From JBCCMQ01 sp039026235 (GTDB taxonomy: Bacteria; Pseudomonadota; Alphaproteobacteria; Rhodobacterales; Rhodobacteraceae), in NCBI GenBank assembly GCA_039026235.1, contig JBCCMQ010000001.1, positions 930,001-994,000 on the forward strand: 64,000 nucleotides of DNA. Reading direction: 5' to 3'. The notes below the pieces were generated by a model. That model had not been told where the DNA came from, did not search any database, and saw only the letters and a list, made by a program, of their open reading frames with translations. Shown piece by piece: positions 18,995 to 28,453 of the stretch (position 1 is the first letter of the stretch; each line of letters starts with the position of its first letter). The position numbers and the translations under genes are program-made.

Positions 18995-19206
18995 TCGTCC
19001 GTCGGATCAAGATATCGCTGCCCGCCCGCCTGAAGCAAAGCGCGGCAGCGGATGCGCGCATGATTGCCGAGGCCATCGCCCAGGCGACCCATGCCAAACA
19101 GGCCAGCGGCCATCTGTCCCTGCGCCTGCCCGGCAACGGAGAAGCCGGCGCGCCGATCGCGCTCCGCGCAGGGCTGGCCGCGAAAGGAGGTCGCCATGGC
19201 GGTTGA
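18991..19206 (+). CDS. small eCIS-operon protein, function unknown
   Basis: A 71-residue protein starting at the ATGA overlap with the ATPase gene and overlapping the next gene by 11 bases. It is basic at the N-terminus (MIVRRIKISLPARLKQS) with an amphipathic helix HDARMIAEAI-like (DARMIAEAIAQATH), then a Gly/Leu-rich tail. No family recognised. The tight overlap on both sides supports it being a real coupled gene. The downstream gene's ribosome site AAGGAGG lies inside its 3' end. Confidence 0.65.
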   Translation: MIVRRIKISLPARLKQSAAADARMIAEAIAQATHAKQASGHLSLRLPGNGEAGAPIALRAGLAAKGGRHGG

Positions 19207-19828
19207 GACACGCGGCGTCCTTTTCGAGTACGGGCTGACGATCCCGCCCTTGGCGCTGGTCTTTCAGTTCAATCCGCAAGAAATAACCCGGTCCCGCACG
19301 GTCACTGTGAAGACCGGCAATGCCCCGGGCGCGCGCGGCGGATACGACTTTCTGTCGCCGCTTGAGACGGCGCGCGTCAGCCAGGGCGTCGAGATGCAGG
19401 CCGAGAGCTTTTCCATCGACATCATGCTCGATGCGACCGATGCCCTGAACGATGGCAACGGGGTTGCCGGTACCTTCGGTGTCCAGCCGCAGATCGACAC
19501 GCTGCGCGCCATGGCCGAGCCCAAGACGCAGGGACCGGGTGGCGTGAAGGTTCTGTCGAGCCTTGGATTGGGCGGAACGCGCGCCTTTGAGCGCCAGGAG
19601 GTGGCGAGCGTACTGATTTTCGCCTGGGGCATGCAGCTTCTGCCGGTCTTTCTAACTGGCGTCGGTCAGAAAGAGGCTCTGCATCTGCCAAATCTGATGC
19701 CCTACCGGGCGACGATGAGCCTGACCATGCAGGTGATCGAAAGCAAGAACCCGTTCTTCTTGGCCGACAAGGTGCGCCAGACGGTGGGCAGCGCGCTGAA
19801 CGTGGCGACCGGATTTCAGACAGGGTAA
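19196..19828 (+). CDS. CIS tube/baseplate adaptor protein, N-terminal half of Pvc7 type
   Basis: A 210-residue protein with the FQFNPQEITRSRTV signature seen at the start of CIS tube/LysM (Pvc7-like) proteins that join the inner tube to the VgrG-like hub. Later blocks are GVEMQAESFSIDIMLDATDA, VQPQIDTLRAM and the C-terminal YRATMSLTMQVIESKNP. The start is the ATG at 19196, set by a perfect AAGGAGG site 4 bases upstream; longer in-frame starts lie inside the previous gene. The LysM domain usual in this family is not here but in the next separate gene. Confidence 0.82.
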   Translation: MAVETRGVLFEYGLTIPPLALVFQFNPQEITRSRTVTVKTGNAPGARGGYDFLSPLETARVSQGVEMQAESFSIDIMLDATDALNDGNGVAGTFGVQPQIDTLRAMAEPKTQGPGGVKVLSSLGLGGTRAFERQEVASVLIFAWGMQLLPVFLTGVGQKEALHLPNLMPYRATMSLTMQVIESKNPFFLADKVRQTVGSALNVATGFQTG

Positions 19829-19832
19829 TCGC

Positions 19833-20165
19833 ATGGCATTTTTCAAAGGCAGCTACTACGAAACCTTAAGGACATTCGACCCGCCCGAGGATGCGCGCCC
19901 GCCGTTCAAGGGCGTCAGGGCACGGCCGATCCCGGCACTCGACCCGGTGCTCGAACACAGCGTTGCCATCGGTGACCGGCTCGATTCCCTCGCCCAGCAC
20001 TATTACGCGAACCCGCGCGATTGGCGCCGCCTGGGCGACATGAACACCGAATTCCTGTTTCCCGAGGACCTGATTTACGACCCCGAAACTCCGATTGAAC
20101 GGGACGCACTGGTGCCGCAAGTCGGACGGGTTCTGCTTGTGCCGCGCAAGAAAGAGGGCCGCTGA
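19833..20165 (+). CDS. LysM-like baseplate protein (C-terminal half of a split Pvc7)
   Basis: A 110-residue protein whose central part HSVAIGDRLDSLAQHYY, followed by NPRDWRRLGDMN, follows the LysM pattern (GDxLxxIAxxyY, then W-x-x-I/L-x-x-x-N). The end VLLVPRKKEG corresponds to the last LysM strand. Together with the preceding gene it reproduces the two-domain architecture of a Pvc7-type protein. It starts 4 bases after that gene and its stop overlaps the next start (TGATG). Confidence 0.8.
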   Translation: MAFFKGSYYETLRTFDPPEDARPPFKGVRARPIPALDPVLEHSVAIGDRLDSLAQHYYANPRDWRRLGDMNTEFLFPEDLIYDPETPIERDALVPQVGRVLLVPRKKEGR

Positions 20166-21355
20166 TGTCGCTTCTCGGCGCCCTCCTGGACCCCGGTTTT
20201 CGTCAGGCGGCCAGCCTGATCATTGAGGTTGGGACAGCCAAGACCGATATCGGCGACCTGGCGGTGCTGATTTCATCGGTTGAGGTTCAGACGGCGCGCA
20301 CGGAAGCCTCGGCCGGCCAGATCATCTTTGATGACAGGCGGCGCGAAGACGGCCTCTGGATGGCAGCCGATGCCTCGCCCGGCGTGGGGGGATCAACGCT
20401 CTTCGCCCGCTGGGAGCCGATCGTCATTTCAGCCGACTTTCAGACCCACACCGAAGAGATCCTGCGTGGCTATATCGTGGGCCTGAAGCCCGAAGCGCCC
20501 CAGAACGGGGGCGAGGCCAAGCTGACCATCGAGGTGCAGGACGAAGGCGCGGCCCTGAACCGGGAACAGATGCGCCGGGTCTGGGGCGAAGACCAGCCGA
20601 TGACCGACAAGGCCATCCTGACCGATCTGATCAGCCCGCTGCCAGTCAGCGTCGACCCCGCGTCCGGCGATGGCCAGGCGGCGCGCGCGCTCAGCCAGGA
20701 TGCAACGCCGATCCAGTTCCTGCGCGAACGGGCCCTGGCCAACGGCTATGAGATGTATTTCCGCGAAGGTCAGGTCTACTTTGGGCCCCTGCGTTTGGAA
20801 GGCGACGCCCAGTCGCCCATCATGGTCTACGCCGGAACAGCGACCAACTGCCTGAACTGGTCGGTGACCGATGATGCGCAAAAACCCGATGCCGTTGGTT
20901 TCGAACTGGCGCCACGCACCGAGGGCGCCGATCCGGTTGTCGAAGTGGTGGGTCCCGACCAGCCGCTTTTGGGCAGTTCCGCCGCCGGCGACGAAGGGGC
21001 CGGCTTGGGTACGCCTTCGATCTGGCGCCTGTCGCGTGAAGGCGACGAACCGGAAGAGGCCACGCGCGCCCGCGCCCAGGCCCTGGCCAATGAGAACAGT
21101 TTCAAGATCCGCGCCACCGGCGAACTGGACGGCACCGCCTATGGCCATGTTCTGAAACCCGGTGCTTTGGTCCGCGTCGATGGCACCGGCACCCGCAATG
21201 GCGGACTTTACTACGTGGACAAGGTCCAGCACCGCTTTTCGCCAGACGGATACCGCCAGCAGTTTGAACTGATGCGCAACGCCACGGGCGAAACCGAAGG
21301 CGTGGGGGCGCCGCCGCTGTCCGCTGCATTGTCCGCGCTCGGCGGGCTTTTCTGA
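20165..21355 (+). CDS. spike hub protein, gp27-like half of VgrG/Pvc8
   Basis: Forms the trimeric hub that connects tube to spike. The 396-residue sequence follows the VgrG/Pvc8 N-terminal order: paired beta-barrel segments, with DQPMTDKAILTDLI and a QFLRERALANGYEMYFR block (the typical Q-F-L-x-E-R-A-x-x-x-G-Y/F motif), then WSVTDDAQKP. A late RVDGTGTRNGGLYYVDKVQH motif is the usual end of the gp27-like part. It lacks the gp5 OB-fold, which is encoded by the next gene, so the VgrG is split. Confidence 0.87.
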   Translation: MSLLGALLDPGFRQAASLIIEVGTAKTDIGDLAVLISSVEVQTARTEASAGQIIFDDRRREDGLWMAADASPGVGGSTLFARWEPIVISADFQTHTEEILRGYIVGLKPEAPQNGGEAKLTIEVQDEGAALNREQMRRVWGEDQPMTDKAILTDLISPLPVSVDPASGDGQAARALSQDATPIQFLRERALANGYEMYFREGQVYFGPLRLEGDAQSPIMVYAGTATNCLNWSVTDDAQKPDAVGFELAPRTEGADPVVEVVGPDQPLLGSSAAGDEGAGLGTPSIWRLSREGDEPEEATRARAQALANENSFKIRATGELDGTAYGHVLKPGALVRVDGTGTRNGGLYYVDKVQHRFSPDGYRQQFELMRNATGETEGVGAPPLSAALSALGGLF

Positions 21356-21364
21356 GGGAATTCA

Positions 21365-22183
21365 ATGTCGAACGGTCTTGAAGCACTTGAAAAGACGATA
21401 CGCAAACAGCGGGTCAGCTATTTTGCCAAGTACCGCGCCTTTGTCAGCGACAACCAGGATCCGGAAAATCTCGGGCGCCTCAAGCTGACCATCCCCAGCG
21501 TGTTGGGAGAGGCGGCATCAGACTGGGCACTGCCTTGCGTGCCCTATGGGGGAGGCGGCGATTTCGGCATGCTGGCGGTGCCGCCCATCGGCGCCCAGGT
21601 GATCGTCGAATTCCTTGAAGGCGATATCTCGTCGCCGGTCTGGACCGGCACGTTCTGGCGTCAGGCAAGCGAGATGCCGGCGGAATACGCCGCAACGACC
21701 ACCAAGATCCTCAAGACCGAAAGTGGGCATGTCCTGACGTTCGAGGACGAAGATGGGGCCGAACAGATCACCCTGCAAAGCACGGCCGAAGCCGAGCTGG
21801 TGATGGATCCGGACGGCGGCATTCAGCTGACCGACAGCCAGGGCGCGACGGTCACGCTGGACGCCTCGGCCGGAGAAATCACCGTCGCCGATGCCAATGG
21901 CAATTCGATGGTGATGGGCGCCTCGGGCATCACCTGCACGGATGCCAATGGCAACGAGATCAAGACCTCTGGCGGCGGTGTCGACATCAAGGCATCAGCC
22001 ATCGTGAACATCGAGGGATCCATGGTGACGGTGGCGGGCTCCGGCGGCGAGCCCCTCATCAAGGGCACAAGTTTTCTGGCCATGTACAACAGCCACACCC
22101 ATGTCACTGCGCTCGGGCCCTCTGGCCCGCCGGTGCCGCCGCTCACCCCGTCCGTTCTAACAACCAAAAGCACGGCCCAATGA
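21365..22183 (+). CDS. spike protein, gp5/OB-fold half of VgrG
   Basis: A 272-residue gp5-like spike base. The OB-fold domain includes FVSDNQDPENLGRLKLTIPS, then GALPCVPYG-like (ALPCVPYGGGGDFGMLAVPP) and IGAQVIVEFLEGDISSPVWT, the classic phage gpV/VgrG pattern. It is followed by a beta-repeat spike region (about residues 125-225) made of short strands such as GITCTDANGNEIKT, and a C-terminal tip region containing HTHVTALGPSGPPVPPLTP, where His residues could hold a metal as in PAAR-like tips. No separate PAAR gene was recognised in the operon. Confidence 0.9.
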   Translation: MSNGLEALEKTIRKQRVSYFAKYRAFVSDNQDPENLGRLKLTIPSVLGEAASDWALPCVPYGGGGDFGMLAVPPIGAQVIVEFLEGDISSPVWTGTFWRQASEMPAEYAATTTKILKTESGHVLTFEDEDGAEQITLQSTAEAELVMDPDGGIQLTDSQGATVTLDASAGEITVADANGNSMVMGASGITCTDANGNEIKTSGGGVDIKASAIVNIEGSMVTVAGSGGEPLIKGTSFLAMYNSHTHVTALGPSGPPVPPLTPSVLTTKSTAQ

Positions 22184-22578
22184 CCGTTCCGCGCGAAAGC
22201 ACCCTGCCCCGTGTGGCCTATCTGGCGTTTCCGTTCCGGATGACCCGTGATGGCGGCGCCCGTGTGGCCCGTTTCGCCCATATCCGCCAACAGGTGGAGC
22301 AGGTCCTGTTCACCTCACCCGGTGAACGGGTGTTTCGACCGGAATGGGGTTTTGGCGCCCGCCGCCACGTCTTTGAACCAAATTCGGTTGGGCTTTGGGA
22401 ATATGCCCAAAACCGGCTTTACGGCGCCCTTACCGAGGCCCTGCAAGGCGAGGTCGACCCAAAGACAATCCGCGTGGAGGTGGGGCCCGGTCCCGGGCAA
22501 CCCGAAGTGCTGCTCGTTAAAATCTCTTACGTCATCGCCGCAATTCAGCGCGAGGAAACCCATGAATTTGAGGTCTGA
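22180..22578 (+). CDS. baseplate wedge protein, gp25/Pvc9-like
   Basis: A 132-residue lysozyme-like gp25 family protein at the inner baseplate, which nucleates the sheath. It contains the hallmark order of HIRQQVEQVLFTSPGERVF, then RPEWGFGARRHVFEP, in which the T-x-x-G-E-R-V/L motif and the following Phe-Gly segment are diagnostic. It overlaps the previous gene by ATGA and precedes the baseplate J-like genes, the same order as in phage and eCIS baseplates. Confidence 0.92.
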   Translation: MTVPRESTLPRVAYLAFPFRMTRDGGARVARFAHIRQQVEQVLFTSPGERVFRPEWGFGARRHVFEPNSVGLWEYAQNRLYGALTEALQGEVDPKTIRVEVGPGPGQPEVLLVKISYVIAAIQREETHEFEV

Positions 22579-22580
22579 GC

Positions 22581-23774
22581 ATGGCTGAACTTGCCCCCGC
22601 AGAACTGGTCTTTGATGCCGGTTGCCCCGATTGTGGCCAACGCGTCGCGGTCTTGCCGCTTCCTCTGCCCGGGGTAGAGGACGATTTCGACTGGGCGGTG
22701 CGCGACTATGACAGCTTCCGCCTTTTCATGATGCAGGAACTGGCCAGCCGCTTTGCCGATCGCAAGCGCTGGACCGTCGCGGATATGGAAGTGGTCATTG
22801 TGGAGCTTCTTGCGGCCGCGCTCGACAGGGCGAGCCACGCAGTCGACCGGGTTCAGGCCGAGCGGTTCCTGGCCACGGCACGGCGTCCGGAAAGTGTTCG
22901 CCGTCTTCTGAAGATCATCGGCTACGATGCGACACTGCGCACACCGCAGGATGTGCTCGACGCCCGCCCCGAGCCGGACCCGGGATCGAAGGTCGAGGGT
23001 TTGTGGCGCGATCAACCGGGCCTGATGGAGGCCGCGCGTCTCGCCGGTCCGCGCCTGATCGGGGAACAGCTGCGCATGGTCACGCTGGATGACCATGCGA
23101 TCATGTTGCAAGGCCATCCATTGGTGGCACTGGCGCGTGCGCGCCTTGTCTGGACCGGTGCCTGGCAGACAATCCTGGTGTCGACCCTGCTGGAGGATGA
23201 CCTGCCCATCGACGATCCGCTGGACAGCGGCGTGGCGGGCGAATTTCCCGACGGCCTTAGGCGCGAGCTTTGGGAAGAGATCGTTGCCTTCCACCGGGAC
23301 CGCCGCCTGCCGCTCCCCGCCATTGGACAGCAGTTGAACGGGCGGCGCGTTCTCAGGGTCATGGTCGAAGACTACCGGATGGTCGGCACCGAGGTCTTTC
23401 TGGAAGAGGCGAAGCCGGCGGCGATCACCGTCACGCTGTCGGTGCGCGCAAAGCCGGGCTATTTCCGGTCAGAGACCCGGCAGGCCCTGGCCCAGGTCTT
23501 TGCCCCCGATCAGGGCGCTTTCTTCGAACCCGGGCGCCTTGGTTTCGGGCAGCCGCTTTATGCCTCGGACATCATCGAGGCCGCGATGGCGGTCGAAGGC
23601 GTGGCGGTTGCCTGCCTAAACCTGTTCCGCCGGGTCGGCACCGGCTACGAGGACCAATCGGCCGATGGCGTCATTCGCGTGGCCGAGGACGAGTTCATTC
23701 TCTGCAAATCCGACCGCCGTGCGCCAGAAAAAGGCAGCTTCCGGATTGTCGTGAACGGAGGCGAAGCAGGATGA
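22581..23774 (+). CDS. baseplate protein, gp6/J-like, Pvc11-region
   Basis: A 397-residue protein with a CPDC pair at residues 15-18 and a helical baseplate-J-like start (DWAVRDYDSFRLFMMQELASR; VIVELLAAALDRASHAVDR). A C-terminal half has GQPLYASDIIEAAMAVEGV, the pattern of the last domain of baseplate J proteins (G-x-x-L-x-x-S-x-I-x-x-A-I). It therefore looks like a baseplate wedge component, smaller than the following 992-residue J-like protein. The pair would correspond to the two wedge proteins Pvc11/Pvc12. It overlaps the next gene by ATGA. Confidence 0.75.
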   Translation: MAELAPAELVFDAGCPDCGQRVAVLPLPLPGVEDDFDWAVRDYDSFRLFMMQELASRFADRKRWTVADMEVVIVELLAAALDRASHAVDRVQAERFLATARRPESVRRLLKIIGYDATLRTPQDVLDARPEPDPGSKVEGLWRDQPGLMEAARLAGPRLIGEQLRMVTLDDHAIMLQGHPLVALARARLVWTGAWQTILVSTLLEDDLPIDDPLDSGVAGEFPDGLRRELWEEIVAFHRDRRLPLPAIGQQLNGRRVLRVMVEDYRMVGTEVFLEEAKPAAITVTLSVRAKPGYFRSETRQALAQVFAPDQGAFFEPGRLGFGQPLYASDIIEAAMAVEGVAVACLNLFRRVGTGYEDQSADGVIRVAEDEFILCKSDRRAPEKGSFRIVVNGGEAG

Positions 23775-26749
23775 GCCGCCCGAACCCCAACCGCCCTGAT
23801 ATGCGCCTGGACTTGACCCGCTGGAACCGCGCGGGGCTAAGCCGGTTCGATTATGTGGATGGGGACGCCGCTGTCTGGCTGGAAGAACTGCGGATTGCTT
23901 TTCTGGGCCTTTACCTGCGCGGTGGCGACGATGTTCAGCGCACGCCTGAATTCTGGCGAGACCTTTATCTGGAACCGGTCGAAGACTGGCCCGATACGAC
24001 CAGCGCGGCGGCCCGTGTCGCCTGGGAACGGCTGGCGCCGGTCTTTCCGGCCCAGCAGGAAACACGAGGGCGCAGGAACGAACGGCTGCTGTCCCAATAC
24101 GGCGAACGCACAGGCGATCAAACATGGGAAATCGCCCGGGCCTTTGCCCGCGCCTCACATGTCCTTCTAGGCCACCTTAATGCCTATGCCGGCGAAGGCT
24201 ACCTGCGGACTGCAACCCAATGGGAAAATCTGCGGCGACTGGCGGAGATGGTGAACTATCAGCCCGCGCCACCGGCCTCGGCCACGACCACGGTGGCGCT
24301 TGGCCTGAAAGACGGCGCGGGCGCCGTCGAGATCCCACGTGGCCTGGCGATGAAGCACACCCCACCCGAAGGCGGCGCGCCCCTGATCTTCGAGACGCTC
24401 GCGCCCCTAGAGGCCCACGAGGCATTGAACGCCGCCCGTTCCGTCGACTGGAACGTCAACAGCACGCCGATGAAACTGGGCGGCACCGATCCGCTTTCGG
24501 CCAAATGGCATCTCGATGCAGGCGAGACGCTGGCGCCGGGCGATCTGGTGCTTCTGTCCGGATCCGGCGGCGCAGAGGCATTTGCCATCAAGGATGTGAT
24601 CCATGACATCGAGGCGGAGACCGCAGAGATCCAGCTGTCCGCGCCGCCAACGAAGACCTATGTGCATCACTCGGCGCGCCTGAATGTGATCCCGGCGGAC
24701 ATCCGTACCGGCGTCCAGCGTTCAAGCCCCGGTTTCGGCGTGCTGAAACTCGCCGAGGAACTGGCCGTGAACATGGGCGACATGGTGGTCCTGCAGGTCA
24801 ATGGCGCCGACACGATCGTCGAGGTTCTTGAGGTCAAAGGGCAAACTCTGGTTCTTGACACCACCCTCGCCGATGACGCCCAGGTCTCGGTCGCGGCAAT
24901 GACCGCGTACGCAGTGGATTCCGTCGGCAGCGTCAGCACGGATGGCCAGATCGACACCCTTTACTTCTACAGCACTTCCGGGATCGAACCCGAAACTGGA
25001 TCGCCGCGCACCGATATCTCGGGCGAGACCTTTGCCTATGATTTTAACGTGGGCTACGCGCGTGATAGGCGCGGGTACCGCTTTGATACCACTGCCCCGC
25101 TGATCAAGGCCAATGTCAGCGTCTCCGCTCCGGTCGCGCTGCCGGGTTCAAACCCGCAGCCGTCGCAGCTCGTGACCTTCGAAGGTAAGCCCCCCAAGGG
25201 GCTTGGCGCCGGCGACTGGTTCGTGGCCCGTGACATGGATGACGATAGCCTGGTTGCCCTTCAGGTCGAGGCAGTGCGAACCTCTGCCGGCACCTATCAC
25301 GTCCAGTTCGACAAGAAACCCAAAGGTTTACCGCAGGATACGGAATTTCATGGCCCCATGCGCCAGGCCCTTCCGCCGGTGGTCTACCAGCGCAATCCGG
25401 AGAATGCGATTGTTGGCGGTCAGGCGCATCTGCAAGACCTGCCTGCCGAGGCGGCGGATCTTCTGAAACCGGGACGGACGGCCATCTTTTCGAATGTTCA
25501 CCCGGATTTCGCCGGCGACCAGCGCGTTTCGCTCACCTCGGTAACGCGGGGCACCGACGGTGTGACCTCGCTCACCTTTACACCGCCCGAGGCCGGCGCG
25601 GGCTGGGCCGCCGGGGACACGGTGTTTCGGCTCAATGCCGCCGCGATCAGCCATGGCGAGACCAAAGGCCCCAAGACGCTGGGTTCCGGCGACGGCGAGA
25701 CGTCGCGCCAAGCGTTCCTGCTTTCGGTGAAGGAAATCAGCCATGTGCCCAGTTCCCGTACCGAAGCGGGCGTTGTGCCAGACATCGACGTGATCGTGGA
25801 CAACGTTCTTTGGGACTACGCCGATCTGACCGATCCCACCGCCGAGGACACGCCAAGCTGGTCCAGTGCGCTGACCGAAGACGGGGACCTGCGGCTCATC
25901 TTCCGGCGCCGCCTTGTTACGGGCACCAACAATGTCGTCGTTCGGCGGCACCGCGTGGGCGTGGGCCTGCAGGGATCGGGCGTGCCTCCATTCTCTTTCG
26001 ACAAACCGATGAAGAAAGACCGCTATGTGGAAACGGTGGTCCAGCCTTTTGCCACCGCAGGCGGCGCAAACCGCGAGGCCGTGGACAAGCTGCGCACATC
26101 GGCACCGTCGCGGCTCGCCGCGAATGGACGCGCCGTATCATTGAAAGACTTCGAACGTCTGGCGCGGCGACAAAGCTCGGTGCTGGCCGCCCACGCACAG
26201 CTTGTTCCGGGCCAGCGCGCCGACCGGCATGTTCTGCTGACCATCGCGCCCGTGGGTGGTGGAGCGCTTTCGGACACGCTGAAAAGTGATCTGCGCCCGG
26301 CGATCCTGAACAAATCGTTGCCGGGTATCCGTCTGTCCTTTGCCGAATACCAGACGCTTCCGCTTCATCTAGGCGCCACGGTGCGGGCGGATCTGGCGGT
26401 CTTTGACGAAGCCGACGTGAAGGCGGCGGCGCAGGAGGCGCTGATCAAGACCTTCGCTTTGGAAGCCCGCACATTCGGCCAGACAGCCTATGTCAGCGAA
26501 GTTTTGGCCGCGCTTGAGACGGTCGAGGGCATTGAGACCGCGATTGTCACCCGCTTTGATCTTGGGCCCGACTATGACCTTCTCAACCCGAAGCCGCCTG
26601 GCTTCACCGAGCCCTGGCCGAAGAATGTCGCGACCCGCGACGGTGCGGTGGCGGCAATCTACCCCGAAGAGACGCAGATCGCGCATCTCGGCTCGGAAAG
26701 CGCGGGTTCGTCCGCCCAGCGGATCACGATCCTGGTGGAGGATGCCTGA
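23771..26749 (+). CDS. large baseplate assembly protein J-like (Pvc12-type)
   Basis: A 992-residue putative baseplate wedge protein. The true start is the ATG at 23771 overlapping the preceding stop (ATGA); the frame is open further upstream, but that part lies over the previous gene. N-terminal blocks are WLEELRIAFLGLYL and WENLRRLAEMVNYQPAPPAS; the middle is long and beta-rich. The C-terminal third has the conserved J-protein run NGRAVSLKDFERLARR, then SRLAANGR and KTFALEARTFGQTAYVSEVL. It ends one base into the next gene (TGATG). Confidence 0.85.
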   Translation: MSRPNPNRPDMRLDLTRWNRAGLSRFDYVDGDAAVWLEELRIAFLGLYLRGGDDVQRTPEFWRDLYLEPVEDWPDTTSAAARVAWERLAPVFPAQQETRGRRNERLLSQYGERTGDQTWEIARAFARASHVLLGHLNAYAGEGYLRTATQWENLRRLAEMVNYQPAPPASATTTVALGLKDGAGAVEIPRGLAMKHTPPEGGAPLIFETLAPLEAHEALNAARSVDWNVNSTPMKLGGTDPLSAKWHLDAGETLAPGDLVLLSGSGGAEAFAIKDVIHDIEAETAEIQLSAPPTKTYVHHSARLNVIPADIRTGVQRSSPGFGVLKLAEELAVNMGDMVVLQVNGADTIVEVLEVKGQTLVLDTTLADDAQVSVAAMTAYAVDSVGSVSTDGQIDTLYFYSTSGIEPETGSPRTDISGETFAYDFNVGYARDRRGYRFDTTAPLIKANVSVSAPVALPGSNPQPSQLVTFEGKPPKGLGAGDWFVARDMDDDSLVALQVEAVRTSAGTYHVQFDKKPKGLPQDTEFHGPMRQALPPVVYQRNPENAIVGGQAHLQDLPAEAADLLKPGRTAIFSNVHPDFAGDQRVSLTSVTRGTDGVTSLTFTPPEAGAGWAAGDTVFRLNAAAISHGETKGPKTLGSGDGETSRQAFLLSVKEISHVPSSRTEAGVVPDIDVIVDNVLWDYADLTDPTAEDTPSWSSALTEDGDLRLIFRRRLVTGTNNVVVRRHRVGVGLQGSGVPPFSFDKPMKKDRYVETVVQPFATAGGANREAVDKLRTSAPSRLAANGRAVSLKDFERLARRQSSVLAAHAQLVPGQRADRHVLLTIAPVGGGALSDTLKSDLRPAILNKSLPGIRLSFAEYQTLPLHLGATVRADLAVFDEADVKAAAQEALIKTFALEARTFGQTAYVSEVLAALETVEGIETAIVTRFDLGPDYDLLNPKPPGFTEPWPKNVATRDGAVAAIYPEETQIAHLGSESAGSSAQRITILVEDA

Positions 26750-28437
26750 TGGCCATGCCCGATGATGTCCTGACCCAGGCCGGCGCAATCCTCTATGCCG
26801 AACTGCCGGAAGAATACCGCTATCGCGACGATGGCCCGGACGGTGATCTGAAGGATCTAGAAGCCTATCTTCACGGCTTTGGTCACCTGCTCGACCTGAT
26901 CCGGGGCACAACAGAGCAGGCCTATGCCGACGGCTTCGCTGAACCGGTGGGCGATCGGAGCATCCAGCCCTGGCTGATCCCCTATCTGGCCGATCTTGTG
27001 GGCGCCGAACTTGTGGCGCCGGACCCGGAACGCCGGACCGAAGAGCTGAACAATGCCGTTTTCTGGACCAAGACCAAGGGCACGCTTCGGGGCGTCGACC
27101 ATGTGGGCGACGTGGTCGCGGGCACCGAGACGGTGACCCAGGAGGGTTGGCGCAAGACGCTGACCACGCCGCGCATTAGTCTTCCGCCTTTCACGGTGCC
27201 GAACCCCGGCGATGGCAGCGATCCCCTGGGCCGTACGCCACTGCCCCTTGGCACCCCGGATTTCCGCAAGCTCGACCGGGCGGTTCTGGATCCGGGTGGC
27301 GCCAGCCCGCTGTTCCGGCTGCGCCGCCCGGCGCGCGATTCTGACGGCTTTCCGATCCCGGGTGGCGAGACGGTCTTTTGGCGCCACCGCGCACGGGGCG
27401 GTGTGCCTTGCTTTCCTGGTGCCTACGACGATCAGTCGGTGCGCTGCCCGGACTTGCGCGATCCGGACCAGACGGCGGCCGTGGGTCCCCATCCACGTCG
27501 GAACATCGTGCTTGTGCGCCCGCCCGACGGGCTCTTCGAGGCCGGACTGCGTGAGGTGACCCTGCCGACGACCGGCGCACTTGGTATCACGACCGGCGGC
27601 CCTTCACAAAGGATCGGGCCGCGCGACGTCTTGCTTGCCTTGGGCGAGATCACCGAGGATCAGCCAGCGCCCGACCGCATTCGGGTGCGCCTTGAACGCG
27701 ACCTGCAGATTTCATCCGGGGCCCGGGTCATATTTGAGGACCTTCTCTTCGTTGGCACCGTCACGCCCGAAGGCGGCAGCGAACGGCCCGTCCGGATTCG
27801 GATCATGGGTGGCGCCGAGCTAGAGATGTGGCGCTGCGCGGCCGAGGACGTCACGCTGCCAGGCACCGGTGCCAGCGATGGCGATGAGCCTGTTTTGCGG
27901 GCGCGGGACAGCCTGATCGGCGCCATCACCGGGCCCAACCGCTTTGCCGAACTGATCCACGCGACGGTGCTGGGCGAAATCGACGTGGCCCGGCTGAACG
28001 CCTCGGATAGCCTGCTGGGAACGCTGAGCTCGAACATCAATTGCGCTGATGGCGACAGTTGCCTGCGCTTCTCGCGGTTTACCCCGCCCGATGGCAGCGC
28101 TTGCCTGGGCGGCAAGCTGTCGACCAACACCGGCGATGCTGCACGCTTTGTCCGCCGCTGGTTCGGCACCGCGGGCGACTGCACGTTCCGCCTGCCGAAT
28201 TGGGGAGAGCCGGGCCTGGGCGTGCTCGACGCCATGACACCCGAGACCATCGCGACCGGTGCCGAGGATGAGGGCGAGATGGGCGCCCATCATCACATGT
28301 ACCATCTGGCCGAACTCCGCGCCCTTGCGGTCAAGCTTGCCGGCTTCCTACCGATCGGCCAGCGCATTGCATTTAGCTACGACCCGATGCTGGCCCTGAC
28401 GCCGCCCGCATTGGTCGAACCGGAAGACACCCCATGA
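26749..28437 (+). CDS. phage tail protein I-like baseplate protein
   Basis: A 562-residue protein whose N-terminal 130 residues follow the P2 gpI/tail-protein-I pattern: RSIQPWLIPYLADLVGAELV and then KTKGTLRGVDHVGDVVAGTE, where W-x-x-P-x-L-A-x-x-L-G and the K-G-T-x-x-G segment are typical. The remainder (about 150-562) is beta-rich, with short alternating strands and several Cys residues around 440-480 (for example NCADGDSCLRFSRF). This may be a tail-fibre-attachment or receptor-facing domain. It probably sits between the wedge and the 1230-residue distal protein encoded next. Confidence 0.75.
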   Translation: MAMPDDVLTQAGAILYAELPEEYRYRDDGPDGDLKDLEAYLHGFGHLLDLIRGTTEQAYADGFAEPVGDRSIQPWLIPYLADLVGAELVAPDPERRTEELNNAVFWTKTKGTLRGVDHVGDVVAGTETVTQEGWRKTLTTPRISLPPFTVPNPGDGSDPLGRTPLPLGTPDFRKLDRAVLDPGGASPLFRLRRPARDSDGFPIPGGETVFWRHRARGGVPCFPGAYDDQSVRCPDLRDPDQTAAVGPHPRRNIVLVRPPDGLFEAGLREVTLPTTGALGITTGGPSQRIGPRDVLLALGEITEDQPAPDRIRVRLERDLQISSGARVIFEDLLFVGTVTPEGGSERPVRIRIMGGAELEMWRCAAEDVTLPGTGASDGDEPVLRARDSLIGAITGPNRFAELIHATVLGEIDVARLNASDSLLGTLSSNINCADGDSCLRFSRFTPPDGSACLGGKLSTNTGDAARFVRRWFGTAGDCTFRLPNWGEPGLGVLDAMTPETIATGAEDEGEMGAHHHMYHLAELRALAVKLAGFLPIGQRIAFSYDPMLALTPPALVEPEDTP

Positions 28438-28453
28438 CCAGGGAGAGAGTAAG

